NCBI GenBank assembly: GCA_001414345.1
Contig: LLCB01000086.1
Coordinates: 124,001-188,000, forward strand
DNA from: Hymenoscyphus infarciens
Taxonomy: Eukaryota > Ascomycota > Leotiomycetes > Helotiales > Helotiaceae
Direction: 5' to 3'
DNA length: 64,000 nt
In this document: positions 34,712 to 46,985 of the stretch, piece by piece
How positions within the stretch are numbered: position 1 is the stretch's first letter
How the letters are laid out: each line of letters opens with the position of its first letter
The notes under the pieces: generated by a model
The model's database searches: none
Told to the model about the DNA's origin: nothing
The model's input: the letters and a program-made list of their open reading frames with translations, nothing else
Translations under genes and position numbers: made by a program

Positions 34712-37314
34712 TATAATAGTATACCGCTCTATATAGCTAAGATTATATAGTATATGCTATATATATAAGGTTTTAGTAGTTGTTGTTTTATATTATCTAA
34801 TTTAGAAGAGTTATATATATCTAAGCTTTTAGACGTACTTCGTAGAGTTCGGGCTTTTATATAGCTAACGTATATCGTTGTTTAGTTTCGTATCTCTTTT
34901 ATATTATCTAAACCTCTTATATATAGCAGCTTACTCTCCTAGAGTTAGAAAAGGCTAGTTTAGTCTTTTCTTCTATATTAGAGCCTAGTATCTACGTATA
35001 TTATTCTATTAAACACACTCCTATATACCTCTTCTATAGTAGTATATATTTCGTGCTATTATATAAAAAGGCTAAACTCTTCTTCGCCGCTGATAGTATA
35101 AATAATATCTCTTTTAAGTACGTCGGTTATACATTTGTTTCGAATTCGACTTAGCTTAGAATCGGATTAGTTATACTAAGAGTAAACTTAAATAGCTAGG
35201 AAATCGGAGACCCCTAGACGGCTAGTAATATCAGAGTTTAGTATCGGTTCTAGATAGCTAGTAAAATCGTATATACACGTTAAGAGATTTAAATACACTG
35301 AGTATTTAGAATCCTAATAACCCTAGGTTCGGTGAAAAGTCGATATACTATAGTTATCGCGAAGGCTTCTGAATCTGATCTTAACCCCCCCCCCCTCTCT
35401 CTCTAAATCGACATTATGTCGAACCTAGTTCCGCCGAATAGCGTTGAACCCCCTTCTAGGGCCACCCCCCTTTTCGAAAGACACCCCTCTAAACCCTTTC
35501 TGAATCATACTTGTACGCTGAGACCTAGAAGATCTCGACGAAATAATAAAGATAAGCGAGACTTCTTAAATACGGACTAGATACGGGCGGTTGTATAAAC
35601 TTTGGAAGTAGAAGGATAAAGGATAAACGATCGGTTAGCCTAGATAGACAAAATTACAAGCGAACTTCGAAGTTAAAAACACCCCACCTCCGAACCCTTT
35701 CCGATCCGACCCTTATTCAAACCCTCCTTTGCTTTCAAAGCTCGAATTCAGACCTCTTTCGCTTAAGGGACACCGCTGCCCCTGATGCCTTCCTACACTT
35801 CCTATATTCGAAAATACCTCTACTAGCGAACGACTAAAAAGACTACGATTACTCGGTTATGGACCGAGTCCTAGCCGTTGGTACAAAGGTTGAAAGAGAT
35901 AGAAGTGGAATTAGAAGAAGAATACGCTGAAGAAACCTTTGCCGACTTCAAAAGGTTGCTTTTCAAGTACGGCTATACTTAGAGAGATACTAGAATCGGA
36001 AAGGTTCTTTTATATGTGGGACAAGATTACACCTTAGCTCTGAAACGCGTCTGCTGCGCTTAAGAGACGCTGGAATTATAACCTTAGATAAGAAGAGACA
36101 CTAAAGCACTGAATATTTAGAAACGAGTACGCCTGTCGATATTAGTACTTTAGTTTAAAAGAATACTCCTTTATCCTTATCTAGTTTAGCTCTAAATCCC
36201 CTATGATACGACAGCGACTCTGCTTCTAAATCGGAAGATGACGAATAAGTCCTTAAGTACCCTAGTTCAGACCTAAATCGCTGAAGGGAACAAGGCGACC
36301 TACGGGCCTGAGTAATATAGTTTTATATAACTAGATATCCGAACTTGGATCCTGCTGTATCTGTAACTGTCCCTTTTGTTGTCCCCGGTTACTCGGATAA
36401 TACGATAAACTTCGGTAACAACTTCGCTTTTGACTAGCCGAAACTCTACCGACTCTGATAAGAGTCTTACTTTCTTTCACTTCTGGCTAGGCTAGAAGTT
36501 CCTTTTTATTTGAATTCTTCGAATCGGATGCGAATCGGTACGCTCTCGAAGTGAGCTCTTAACTGAGTTATTACTGCCTCTTGACCGAACGACCTCTGAC
36601 TCTACTTTGAATTTACCTTTAACTTTACTTTAAAACTTTTTCCGACCTACTAGACAGGATCGAACTATACTCTTTTAGCGAATGCGAACGCGAATGCTTG
36701 CTTTTGATATAGAAGGATTAGAAACGAAGTCTCTTTTGTAAGCATCTACGAATTAGGTCGGTTACGATTCGGGACCGACATCTTAACATCTCGCTTATAA
36801 CAATTTACGATAATTAAAGTATCTACAAATAGGGTTAGCTACGATTTAGACCCTGACCTTCTTACTTACGATAAAATTAATAAATACGATAAATGTTATA
36901 ACACTTATACTATCCTGATTCGACCCTGAACGATAAGATAGATAGACTCGAGGACGAGGGATGTGACGGTATACCGTCCTATATAGCCGTGATTATATAG
37001 TATAAGTTGTATATATAAGGTTTCGGTAGTTGTTGTTTTACATTGTCTAATTTAGGAAGGTTACGTACGTCCGGGCTTTCGGACGTACTTTATAGAGTTC
37101 GGGCTTTTATATTAGCCGACGTATGTCGTTATTCGGTTTTATACCTCTTTTGTATTATCTAAACCTCTTATATATAGTAGCCTACTCTCCTAGAGTTAGA
37201 AAAGGCTAGTTTAGCCTTTTCTTCTATATTAGAGCCTAGTATCTACGTATGTTATTCTGCTAAACGTACTCCTATATACCTCTTCTATAGTAGTATATAT
37301 TTCGTACCGCTGTA
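34712..37314 (+). mobile_element. LTR retrotransposon copy 3 (gag-only family), target duplication CCTAG
   Basis: The LTRs are 34712-35063 and 36962-37314 (352 and 353 bp). The flanks 34707-34711 and 37315-37319 are both cctag. A purine-rich tract (gaggacgaggga) adjoins the 3' LTR. The 1.9 kb interior parallels copies 1 and 2, including the Gag N-terminal region near 35390-35550 and the C-terminal region near 35870-36250. It is the shortest copy and has moderate RIP. There is no pol. Confidence 0.9.
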
Positions 37315-37526
37315 CCTAGATAGTCTTTCTCTCTTTATTTAATAATAATATATACTACTATATTCTTAATAATATCTAATAAGAGCCCTATACTCTCTTT
37401 CTTATTTTATAAACTTTTTAAGAAGAAAATTAATACTTTTATATATATTTAAATTTTTATAAAGTCTTAGTAGAAATTTATAAAAAGATAAAAAGATTTC
37501 TTATAAAAATATATTAGTATAAACCA

Positions 37527-37788
37527 TATAATACTAGCGAAGAAGTATATAAGAGTACGTTTAGTAGAATAAAGTATACGAATTTATAAGCTTAATACTA
37601 AGATAAAGAATAAATTAGCTTCTTATAAATAGAGAGAGATAGAGTATATATATATATATATATATAGAATTAGACTATATAAAGTCTATAACTAAAACTA
37701 AGATAAAATATATTTATTAGCTAATATAAAGGTCTAAAGCTCGAATAGTACGTAACCTCGGCTATATTTAAAATAGCTAGCTATTATA
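37527..37788 (-). mobile_element. LTR-like unit of the second family
   Basis: It is the inverse of 33119-33357 with insertions (an added AT run near 37640). No matching target duplication is visible (aacca versus aaaaa), so it may be truncated or shuffled. Confidence 0.5.
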
Positions 37789-38150
37789 AAAAAGAGAGTT
37801 ACTAAGAAACAAGATACTAAAAATTATTTAAGAGTGAATAGATACTTGAATTAGTATATATAACTTTCTCGCTTAAGAGCTATTTAGCTAGATACTATAG
37901 CTAGCTTTACTTAGTATATATAAATAATAATATAACTCTTTTTATATTAAGCTTTATAACTACTAAGTTATACTAATAGTAATAAATATAGAAACTATAT
38001 AAGAAGATATTATAGTTCTTTCTAGCTAAGTTTTCTATCTTAAAAAGTACTTTAGTTTTCTATTTTCTAAAATAAATAAGAAAATAAGAAATTTTCTAAA
38101 AACGTATAGTTTATAAAATATTATTAAAAGAGAAGCTTAACTTATAACTT

Positions 38151-38858
38151 ATAATATATCTAGAACGTCTTATATAGCTAGAACTCTCTAATAATTCAAA
38201 ACTCTTTCTTTCTCTAAATATATAAGAAAATAGAATTCTACTAAAGAATTTACTATAATAAAAATACTAGAAATATTAAAGGAAACATTTTAGTTTCTAG
38301 AAACTATATTTAAATTATCTTATTATCTAAACTAAGTAAGAAAACGAAAGTTAAAGAAGGACTCTATTAGAATAATAATTATAGAAAGAAAAAAAGAAAA
38401 AGTATTTAAGAAAGTTTTAGATAAGTTAAACAAAGTTCAGGTGTTACTACTTTATAGTAGTAAGTAGCAAGTCTAGTAACTTTAACTATTAAACTATATT
38501 ATTTAAGAAAGCGTAGGTGAATTAAATCAAAGAAAGCAAGTTTACAGATTTTCAAGAACAGAGGTAGAAAGGACTTTGTGCTTTTTAAAGTAATATTTCT
38601 TTAACGATAATACTATTCTAGAAAGTTTAGGATAATTCAATAACCAAACAAAGTTACGGGAAGTACGTTACTAAAGTACAGTACATCTAGTGTGTGTCTA
38701 GACAGAATTGGTCAAAGGTGAGACCGGAAACAATAACCGAGTGAATTGACAGTCAACTCCACCTCACCCGCTCTTCTCTGACTCTTCCTTGACACCTTTA
38801 TGCCATCTCTAGTTCTCTTCTCTTAGATCGTCCTTCTCCATCTCTTAATACCCTCACA
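38151..38858. promoter_or_regulatory. transition from RIP-mutated DNA to gene-type DNA; upstream region of the next gene
   Basis: AT-rich sequence gives way to balanced composition between about 38450 and 38700. The last 120 bp before the ATG at 38859 are pyrimidine-rich, as expected for a fungal promoter or leader. Confidence 0.4.
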
Positions 38859-39998
38859 ATGGCCAAGAAATCGGCTGCAGCAAAGCAGCGGCGCAAGGAG
38901 CTCCTCCAATTCATCAAATCCTTGAAGCCCATGTCGCTGCAGACAGCGGCATGGTTCAAGCTATGTTCCATCGCTCCATCCTCCCGCCCAAAACGCATGA
39001 TACAATTCTACTACAATGTTAGGGGAGACGCCTTTCTAATTGAGAGTTCTGGCATCACACAGCACCATCTCTCCTCCCTGCCATTCTCACACAACCCCGA
39101 CCGACGAACCATCACACGAGTATACCAAAATTTGGAGAAGAATAGACTCGGGCGTCTCGATGAATACATTCTCGAGATGATATTTGATGCAATCGACCCC
39201 GAAGAGGGAGGTGGTCGCGGTGTCTTAAGTCAATTCGCCCTCACCAAGGCAGTATTCCCTCTCCTCGAGCACCACTGGGACAAGCATGGCAACAATCGTC
39301 TAGATACCGCAGTCGGTGCGGTCCTCCGATCCACCTCGCTCGTTAGATTACCCCAAATAAAGACAACATTTCGCGATGACGAGATCCCACATACCGCGCA
39401 AGACGAATATCACCAGTCCTGGGCGTTGCAATCTTCTTCTGTCAATGACAAAGTCCACCCATACCACCACCGCCGAAGTTGCTACACCCAAGCTTCAGGT
39501 GATGATCACCTCCCCCTCGATTGGAAGAGTTCGTTCAGAACCCAACTCCAACAGCTCTATTTCTCACACCTCAAGACCGCCCACGGCGGCGTATCACCAG
39601 AACTTGCTCTCTCATGTCTTATGGGCACACCAGACTCTCCTCCCTGCGACCTCGCTGAGCACTATAACCAATCACTACTCGAATCAAGAAGAAAACATAT
39701 CGCAATCAACGTCGAACAAGACAGTTTGGAGGACTTTGAAGAGGTTTATCCTGGGCAAACCACCAAGCGAGTTCTCCTGAGTACGGAGGAACTCGGTAAA
39801 CTCCAGCGATTGCTGGTTTTAAAGAACTTCACGTCGGAGCGGGGGTTAAAAGCTTGGAAAGGAATGATGGCAGAGGATGGTCTGGGGAGGTATGATACCG
39901 TGATGTCGTTGGATGAGTTTATGAGGGAAGTTGATGCAGAGTGGATTGTCCAGGAACTGGAGCATCCGGTCAGATATCCGGCGTCTTTGGGTAATTGA
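38859..39998 (+). CDS. hypothetical protein, single exon (379 aa)
   Basis: An intact intronless frame with a good start context (cacaATGGCC). The N-terminus is basic and lysine-rich (MAKKSAAAKQRRKELLQF), which would suit nuclear localisation or nucleic-acid contact. The rest is globular-looking, with no motif I recognise, no signal peptide and no membrane segment. Acidic patches occur near residues 105-120 and 285-300. Codon use resembles that of neighbouring real genes, and there are no stops despite the island 400 bp upstream, so it is probably a real, lineage-restricted gene. Confidence 0.7.
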   Translation: MAKKSAAAKQRRKELLQFIKSLKPMSLQTAAWFKLCSIAPSSRPKRMIQFYYNVRGDAFLIESSGITQHHLSSLPFSHNPDRRTITRVYQNLEKNRLGRLDEYILEMIFDAIDPEEGGGRGVLSQFALTKAVFPLLEHHWDKHGNNRLDTAVGAVLRSTSLVRLPQIKTTFRDDEIPHTAQDEYHQSWALQSSSVNDKVHPYHHRRSCYTQASGDDHLPLDWKSSFRTQLQQLYFSHLKTAHGGVSPELALSCLMGTPDSPPCDLAEHYNQSLLESRRKHIAINVEQDSLEDFEEVYPGQTTKRVLLSTEELGKLQRLLVLKNFTSERGLKAWKGMMAEDGLGRYDTVMSLDEFMREVDAEWIVQELEHPVRYPASLGN

Positions 39999-41991
39999 GG
40001 TAGTGGTGCTGTGGCTGTTGTTTTGGCGTGTCTTGTGGCCTGGTGATATGGCCCACGGGGCCTCTTTTACATTTCATTTCGTTCTCTTCTTCTTTTGCTT
40101 CTTGTGGGGGATTGATGAGACCATCATATCTATTACCTTTCGGCGGAATTTGGGAAGAAAGGATAGAGAGCAAGAACCTGTGGTATGGGTATTGGTGTAG
40201 TTGGTAGGGATTTTTTTTTGGGGTGTTTCCAATCTTGCTTTCTGTTTTTTCCTTTCTGAACTTGGGACTTGAGCATTGCTATTACAAGTAGCAAGACGTG
40301 CGAGGCGATTTCCATTAGATTCAGATCCACAAAGGATAATGCATTTTACTTCATAATTGAAACTTGATGATCATGAGTCCTAGGTTTAGTGATATGCGAT
40401 GTGTTGTGGGCACTCTAGAGTTACTTCCAAGGTGCGAAAAGATACGAGACTACATGAACACCCCAGTTACTATATGGTTTCTACGGCTCTCGCCATTATA
40501 CCAGTTCGCTTACATGCATGCCGAAATAGCCTCTCTTAAGGTTAAAAGTGTATTCAGGTAGTCTAGTAAGACTAATTAAAAAGACAGATCCTCCAGTAGA
40601 GGGTATCGTAGTGGGTAGACGGGTGGGTTAGAGACTCCGGCGATTACCTATTCTCGTTTATTATTAAAATTCAGCCTCTCTAATAAGTGTCTCCTCTACT
40701 GCTTATTCTCTTTCTATTATTAGATAGAACTTTCTTGCGTTATAACAGTATTCCACAGACTTGGGCGGCAATATTACCGGTGACATATTAGAGAGGTCTA
40801 CGATATTTATCGTATTATATTAAGTGATCTGATTACTACCGGATTTCTAAGAATAACTAATAATATATTAATTATTAGTAGAAAAATAGTTAATCTAGAT
40901 AGTTCTTCTAGCTAAGAGCTAATAGAATACTTAGTTTCGCTTAGTCTTAGTATTTTCTAAAAATAAAGATAAAGTTATATAATTTTATTAGTAAATTTTA
41001 ATTATTTCTAACTCTAAGAGATTACATGTCTTATTATAGGTCCTTTATACTAAATCAAAGCCTTGTATAGTATCTTTCTAATATAATAAAGCAGATTTTT
41101 AAAAAGAAAATATAAGTTATATAATATCTATTTAGTACTATAGCGTCAAAAACCTAATATTTATCGATTATTATTGCTTTTTTAATAATATTTATTATAT
41201 CGGATAAGAATTTATACTTTTTATTATACGATATTTATCACGATAAGCTAATAAATATCGTATCGCCGCGTAAGTCTAGTATTCTATTATTTAAAATAAA
41301 AATAAAAATCGTCTCCAGTCGTCAAGAAATAGCGTAAGATTTATTGTCAAGAAAATAGGAAGTACTATAAGGCTATTCTTTACTTAAAATAGAAAGACAC
41401 TCCTTGGTGTTCAAGAAAATGATCCACACATATTTCCCATTCGCCGTGAGACTTTATTGGAAAAGGAAGCAAGTATCTCCTTGCTCAAGACCTCAAGTCA
41501 GTCACCTACCCCAAGCCACATCATCTCACATTTCAAACACCTCAAGCACAAATACATATCAAAGAGCACAACCCCAAAAATTGTTTACACAAAAATTTGA
41601 TTTGGAATCGCCCCCTCCATTTTCCTCTTCATACACCAAACTATCTAGCATTAAGCTCTAGCCAAGTGCCAACCACCGTCACCCGCTCACATACACACCC
41701 CAATAAAGTTCTTCCCTTTAAACAGAAGGAAAAAGTAGCAATAGTAATAGCAGTAATAAATAACTTCTTCGACATAAGCCATCCCCCCAAAAGGGGGGTA
41801 AAAAGAACATGGGTATCATATACTCATACAACATCTCCTTATCTCTTCCTCTCTTCTGTATTTATCTTCTCGCTCTCATCCCAGTAGAATATCCAACGAA
41901 AGAAAAGAAGGAAGAAAACACCAACAATGCATACATACTCCAGCAAGCAAATTACCGCTCCCTTACACGCATCTCATACACATTCATTAAC
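39999..41991. other. convergent intergenic region with a MITE
   Basis: 2 kb between two convergent genes. 40560-41390 is AT-rich and repeat-derived (see the MITE). 41400-41990 is probably 3' untranslated sequence of the kinesin gene. I see no further gene. Confidence 0.45.
40756..41278. mobile_element. hAT-type MITE, target duplication GTATTCCA/GTATTCTA
   Basis: The inverted ends are cagacttgggcggcaata (left) and, as reverse complement, tagacttacgcggcgata (right). The flanks 40748-40755 (gtattcca) and 41279-41286 (gtattcta) form an 8 bp duplication with a single C-to-T difference. The 523 bp interior is AT-rich and non-coding. The 8 bp duplication points to hAT-type mobilisation. Confidence 0.8.
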
Positions 41992-44900
41992 TCATTCATC
42001 ACTCCCCATCTCGCTTCCCGCACTCACACTTCCACTACCCCCAGAGCTGCCCCCATTACTGAAGTAACTCTGATCAATCTTGAAAATCCACTCCACCTTC
42101 TCTCTCTCACTCCTCGCTTTGAATAACCACGAGTTATCCGTTCCATAAACAGCAAACACCTTTTCCTCGTCCCTCTCGCCTGCTCTCCCTCGACCCGGAT
42201 TGGCATTCGCATCTCCTCTGCGTAGTAGTTTTGCGATCTGAGGTTGGTGATCGACGCGACTATTCCGTAAAGGCACAACACATACTTCTTCCCCGTCGGG
42301 AATGGAGTGGATATGCAGATACGGCCGACGTAATTCGACGAAGCGTTTCACCCACTTTGTACTATCGATTGAGGGTGTGAGAAGGTATCCGCCCTTGAGA
42401 ATCTCGGGATTTTTATGTACAATTGAGATATTGGCTAGAAGGTTAGGCGAGGTCGGCTGGACGGGAGGTGGGGTAGAGACACCGTTTGAGGGTGGTTCGA
42501 CATTCGATGGCCGGAGGATACTGGTTGTTGGATCGCGACATAGATGCCAAAGGCCAACATATTTTTCAAGTAGCTCTCGTTGGTGTTCTGTCATTTCCAC
42601 TTCTGATCCATTCGCGTTCTCGTTTTCGCTGTCAAGGGCGGTAGGATCCACTGGTTTCGGCTCAGGAAATGATATTTTGTTGAGAATGGGTTTAGCTGCT
42701 TCGAGATCGGCAAGTCTATGTTTCCTTCGTCTTGCAGCGATGTGATCTCGAATCAACGACACACCTCGAGGAGCCCAATCGGTGAGACCTTCTTCGCCTT
42801 TGACGTAATCGTTTTGGGTATTCATTCGCCAAAGATCTCCAGCACGCTTGACGGGTGATGGCCGCACTGATATTGAGAATATTCCATTGGTAGAATGAAC
42901 AATGCGAACGCTCTGCCACAGTGATGCGAACATTGACGTAGAACGCACATACGAGCGAGACAAAATCTGCGAGCATACGTCGAGCGAGAATGTCATTGGC
43001 GTTGCTAATTTATCCGAGGTGACATCCCATAGCAAGGACATCTGGGTTTTATACTTGTCTGGCGTTACCCGATCAAGAAGCAATGATGCATGGGCGCTAG
43101 AGTCCCACTGACCCACCAGAGTGACATTGGTCGTACCATTTGGATTTGCTTTGATCTGTGGTCTCGAAACAAGGTTGAGAGGGATATCCGGAGTGGGCGT
43201 ACTCAAATCGGGAGTCTTTCCAACATGGTCGACAAGTTGTATGCGACCAACGCGAAGATTCGAAATTTCTTTCCAGGGTAAAGCTTCCCCGGAACTGTGG
43301 GTTAGATTGACCAAGATACGGCGCTGCAGACCTTGATGAAGCTGGAAAGACCCTTTATCCAAATCGCTCGTCTGAATGACCTCCACAGGAAGGTACTCCC
43401 CACTCTCCGCCAATTCGAGGACCTGTACACGAGCAAAAACATCGTGCTTTTCCTCGGTATAGAATTGCGACTCAGCGATACGAGCATTTTTTCGCTTCTT
43501 GCTCGGTTTGGGCACATGATCTTGCATGTCATCCCAGCTGAGCAACTTGTCAAGATGCATTGAAGACACCTTAGCAAATATTGCCACCCGCAAAGACACA
43601 TCTGAGGGACCAAACATTGGAACACTCATACTATGAACACTTTCAAATCGAATTGGACCTTCATCAAAGTCCTTGATCATTTGCGTTGTCGTTACACCAC
43701 CCTCTTCGGATATTCCTGGTAGGAAAAGTTGAGCGTGGACTTCAGTGCCTTCACGTTCAGCAAATCCAATCATGTCATGCATCACAACATTAAATTTGAG
43801 TGTGCTTGATGGCGCTCTGGCAGAGGAAGGCTCCAGAGACAGCTTGATCATTCCAATCGCATGCGAAGTGTATGGTGAGAGAACGTCGAGGCTGAAATCT
43901 TGTACCCTGCTTTCAAATACGGCAGCGAGGGGTACATCTACGTCCCCAATATGTGTGTATTGCGGCATGCAAGTTTCCATGAAAGGATTGTCGAGTCGAA
44001 AGTGTTGCATGTATTCGGGACGGTCCATATACTGGTGCATTTGTCTCATCAATCTCACTCGATCTTGGAGCTTCTGAAGACTCCAAAGGTGTACCACACT
44101 ACTTCTATAATCGATAACCCGAACGCCAACACATGGCTTGTTAGCACCTTCTAGAAAAAGGTCATCCCCTTCTCCCGATATTCCATTGAGCACCATATCG
44201 TATGATGAGCATAAGTCGTGACCAACATCAACGACTGCGAATTGAAAAACCACACTTTCATCCAGTTCTTGGCTCATTATCTGGGCCTCTTTGAGATTGG
44301 CAGCAGATTGCAAAACAGCCTCAGCCATGCGCACATATCGCTGGCCGCGCCAGTGACCGGCCATTTTCTTGGCTACTGCTATTTCTTCCTCTGTCAGCGG
44401 CTCAGGGCCCTCTGCCAGTATTTTTGATGGTGGCATTGATTGTAGGCGTTCCTCAAATTGTTTGCGTTGTGCCTCGAGTTGAGCAAGCATATCTTCCTTG
44501 ACTTCTCGTAAACTGTCTTCCATTCGAGCCTTTTCCTTTTTGATTTCTTCCACCTCAACATTAGCAGCCTCGGCCGATTTCAGCTGCTCCTGGTAATCTT
44601 CTTTCTGCTTATCAAGTTGGACTTGCATTTCCTCTCTCACCTCTCGCATCCTATCCTCTACCTCTCCTTGCTTTGGGGTTGAAGGAACCGTCAAGGCGGT
44701 GTCAAGAGAAAAGTTATCCAGCGTACCATTTGACAGGTATTTCTCTCGTATGGGATATGAAGTGACCGAGTCCATATCGTCATCCATATCACGTCCAGCT
44801 CGTTCAGCCCGAGCCTTTTGCACGTCCTCAAACAAGATATTTAATTCTTCGTCTGTGAGACCTGCAATTTTTTGATCGGCCCCCAAAATAGCCCCAGCTG

Positions 44901-46985
44901 CTTCACGACGAGCAAACGACCAATCTGAATCCCCACCACGTTGCGATTGCATCGGAGAATCTGGTCGACTCCCGTCCCAACCGGCCTCGAATGTTGCTTT
45001 GCTAAAGGCTCTTTCATGCCCAGGCCTGGGACTAGGTGAGGGTGAAGTTTTGTCGTCCTGTATTTGACTTGCGATGATGGAATGTCGCAATGAGCTTTCG
45101 GCTCTCTCGGCTCGTGCTTCCATGGGATGGTTGAATCTGAAAATGTGAAAATCCCCAAGAATAACCCTGTAACCGCTTCGTAAACGTTTTGGCTCCACGA
45201 TACGTTTTCCGTTCACCATGACAGCCGCGCCTTCTTTTGGTACCAGCGTCACGACGTTATCAACATTGTCGAATGTGCAGTGCTCGTCTAATATTCGACT
45301 GCCGTTTAATCGAATCTCGGAAGAGTGCTCAACTTTTGCATCCACATTCCCAACCGTGGTGGGACCAGGCTTCAAATTATATACCAAGCATTCGGCCAAG
45401 AGAGGATCATCTGAAAGATTGACCAAATGGGGCATTTTCTTCGGGGTGTGTAACCCTACGAAGCCCTTTTCGATACTGATACCTAGATCCTCCAAGGCTT
45501 GTTCTCGTTCTTTGTGGATTTCCTCGGTCTTTTGCAGTTTCTGTTCCCAGGTTTGATTCAGATCCGAGTACAGTTTCTCACTCTGATTGAGTTGCTCAGC
45601 AATTTCGGCTTTGGAAACTTTCGTCACGGTCCCATCTGGTGCCACGATACTGACGATCTGCTTGTCCAACGGGGTACCCTCGGCGTATACCTCTTCCGCT
45701 GCACCTCCACCACCGCCACCACTGAGTTTACCACGAAGAGCCTCCAATTCTTCTTTCAGCTCGCGGATCATTCTAGCGTTGGCATCCTCGTTGACCACGG
45801 CATGATTCTTGATCCTCTTGGCACTATCGGCATATCTAAGAGTACTTAGAGTCTCGTCGAAATTGATATCTGCCGGACTGATAGCAGCTATCATTGCCGT
45901 CATACTGTTTCCTCCCAGAGAATCCTTTAACAACCATGTCAAGACACTGTCTCGGTATGGTACCTGGTTTGCGGCTTTTCCGCCTTTCTTCTTCTTTCCA
46001 TCTGACAAGTCAGCTAATGCTGCTATCACTCGTCCCAGTGTTGACAAAGATCTGTTAATCTCAGCTCCTTCCTTTAACCGAGCTCCGGTAGCACCTGTCG
46101 AGTTCGCTCGCTCGGAACCAGCAAGATCTACCAAACTGATTTTCGCAACCTTCTCCATGGCAAGATTCGTCTCTTTATCATGTTTCTTTTGTGTCAGTGT
46201 AAGGGTGAAAACAGCGTGACTTCGACTACTCGTTTCGTTCATGCTTGTCGCGGCGACCGTACGAGCTTTGTTGCCTTCGTCCATCAAGTGCTCAATCTCG
46301 TTGAAACTGCTAACAACCAATTTTGCTAAGTCTTCCACATAGGGTCCCGTAGATGGATGTTCTCTGACTTTGAGGTTGCCTTTTGTCGAGGGGTTCAGTA
46401 GATCTCGTACCCTTTCGTTGTAAATTTCCAAGTATGAAACCTCCACAGTGCAGCGCCAACTGTTCTCCTTTTGTAAAGCCGTAATCCGCTCAAACATGTC
46501 CTGACATATTTTGGGGATAACACCCGCATCGGGTCCATATCCCATCATCGAATACGATTTTCCGGAACCGGTTTGTCCATAGGCAAAAATACAATTGTTA
46601 TATCCCTGAAAGGCATTGTCCAGCAGAGGTTTTCCCAGATCTTCGTGAAGATTCTCTTGCCCAGCATAATTGTCGTCTTTGCGATTGAATGACCAGTAGG
46701 ATCTGTCAAAGGCAAAGGTTTTCGGTCCCGAATCCTTGCCGGCCTTTCCCCCACCCGTCTTTCCGTCGGCTTCGTGTGGTGAGACGAGGACTGTCTGGTT
46801 GCCTTTCATTTGCACTATACATTTTGCATTGCGATCGATTTCTGCCACCACATGTCAGCGCTGCCCTTATGAATAATATATCCTTCTCTCGCCCTTGGAC
46901 TCAGAGGTGCCCCGTAGTATGATCACATACCTCTGCCATTGAAAGGCCGACATCTCACCACCACTTTGATATTTCCTCCCGCCAT
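41992..46985 (-). CDS. uncA: kinesin-3 motor protein, UncA/Unc104/KIF1 type (1634 aa)
   Basis: Two exons (46985-46931 and 46841-41992; 4905 nt). The first encodes MAGGNIKVVVRCRPFNGR, the conserved first strand of the motor. Intron 46842-46930 has donor gtatgt and acceptor gcag, and splices into EIDRNAK. Motor domain ~1-370: P-loop GQTGSGKS (107-114), switch I NETSSRSH, switch II LVDLAGSE. An FHA domain follows (~500-600, around SSEIRLNGSRILDEHC). Coiled-coil segments lie in the middle, then KIF1B/DUF3694-type regions and a C-terminal PH domain (GYLLTPSIDSTKWVKRFVEL). Kinesin-3 motors move early endosomes and other vesicles toward microtubule plus ends, and the PH domain binds membrane phosphoinositides. 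Length is normal and no defect is seen. Confidence 0.95.

Larger units (their letters stand above)
34638..38150. mobile_element. second inverted-repeat element, interrupted by LTR copy 3
   Basis: 34638-34707 (aagttactagttaagcttct, then taataatattttataaact) is the inverse of 38081-38150 with few mismatches over about 70 bp. It starts almost exactly where the previous inverted repeat ends. Without LTR copy 3 and the LTR-like unit at 37527-37788, only about 640 bp remains, so it is a MITE-sized non-autonomous DNA element. No protein can be read. Confidence 0.6.

Noticed and set aside
16316..38500. Possible Starship or other giant cargo-carrying element
   Set aside because: No tyrosine-recombinase captain or cargo gene can be read, and the size is explained by nested retroelements.
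16316..38500. Possible CRISPR array or tRNA/rRNA cluster in the repetitive block
   Set aside because: The repeats are LTRs, tandem units and microsatellites with no regular spacer pattern, and no RNA-gene structure was recognised. A tRNA scan was not possible here.
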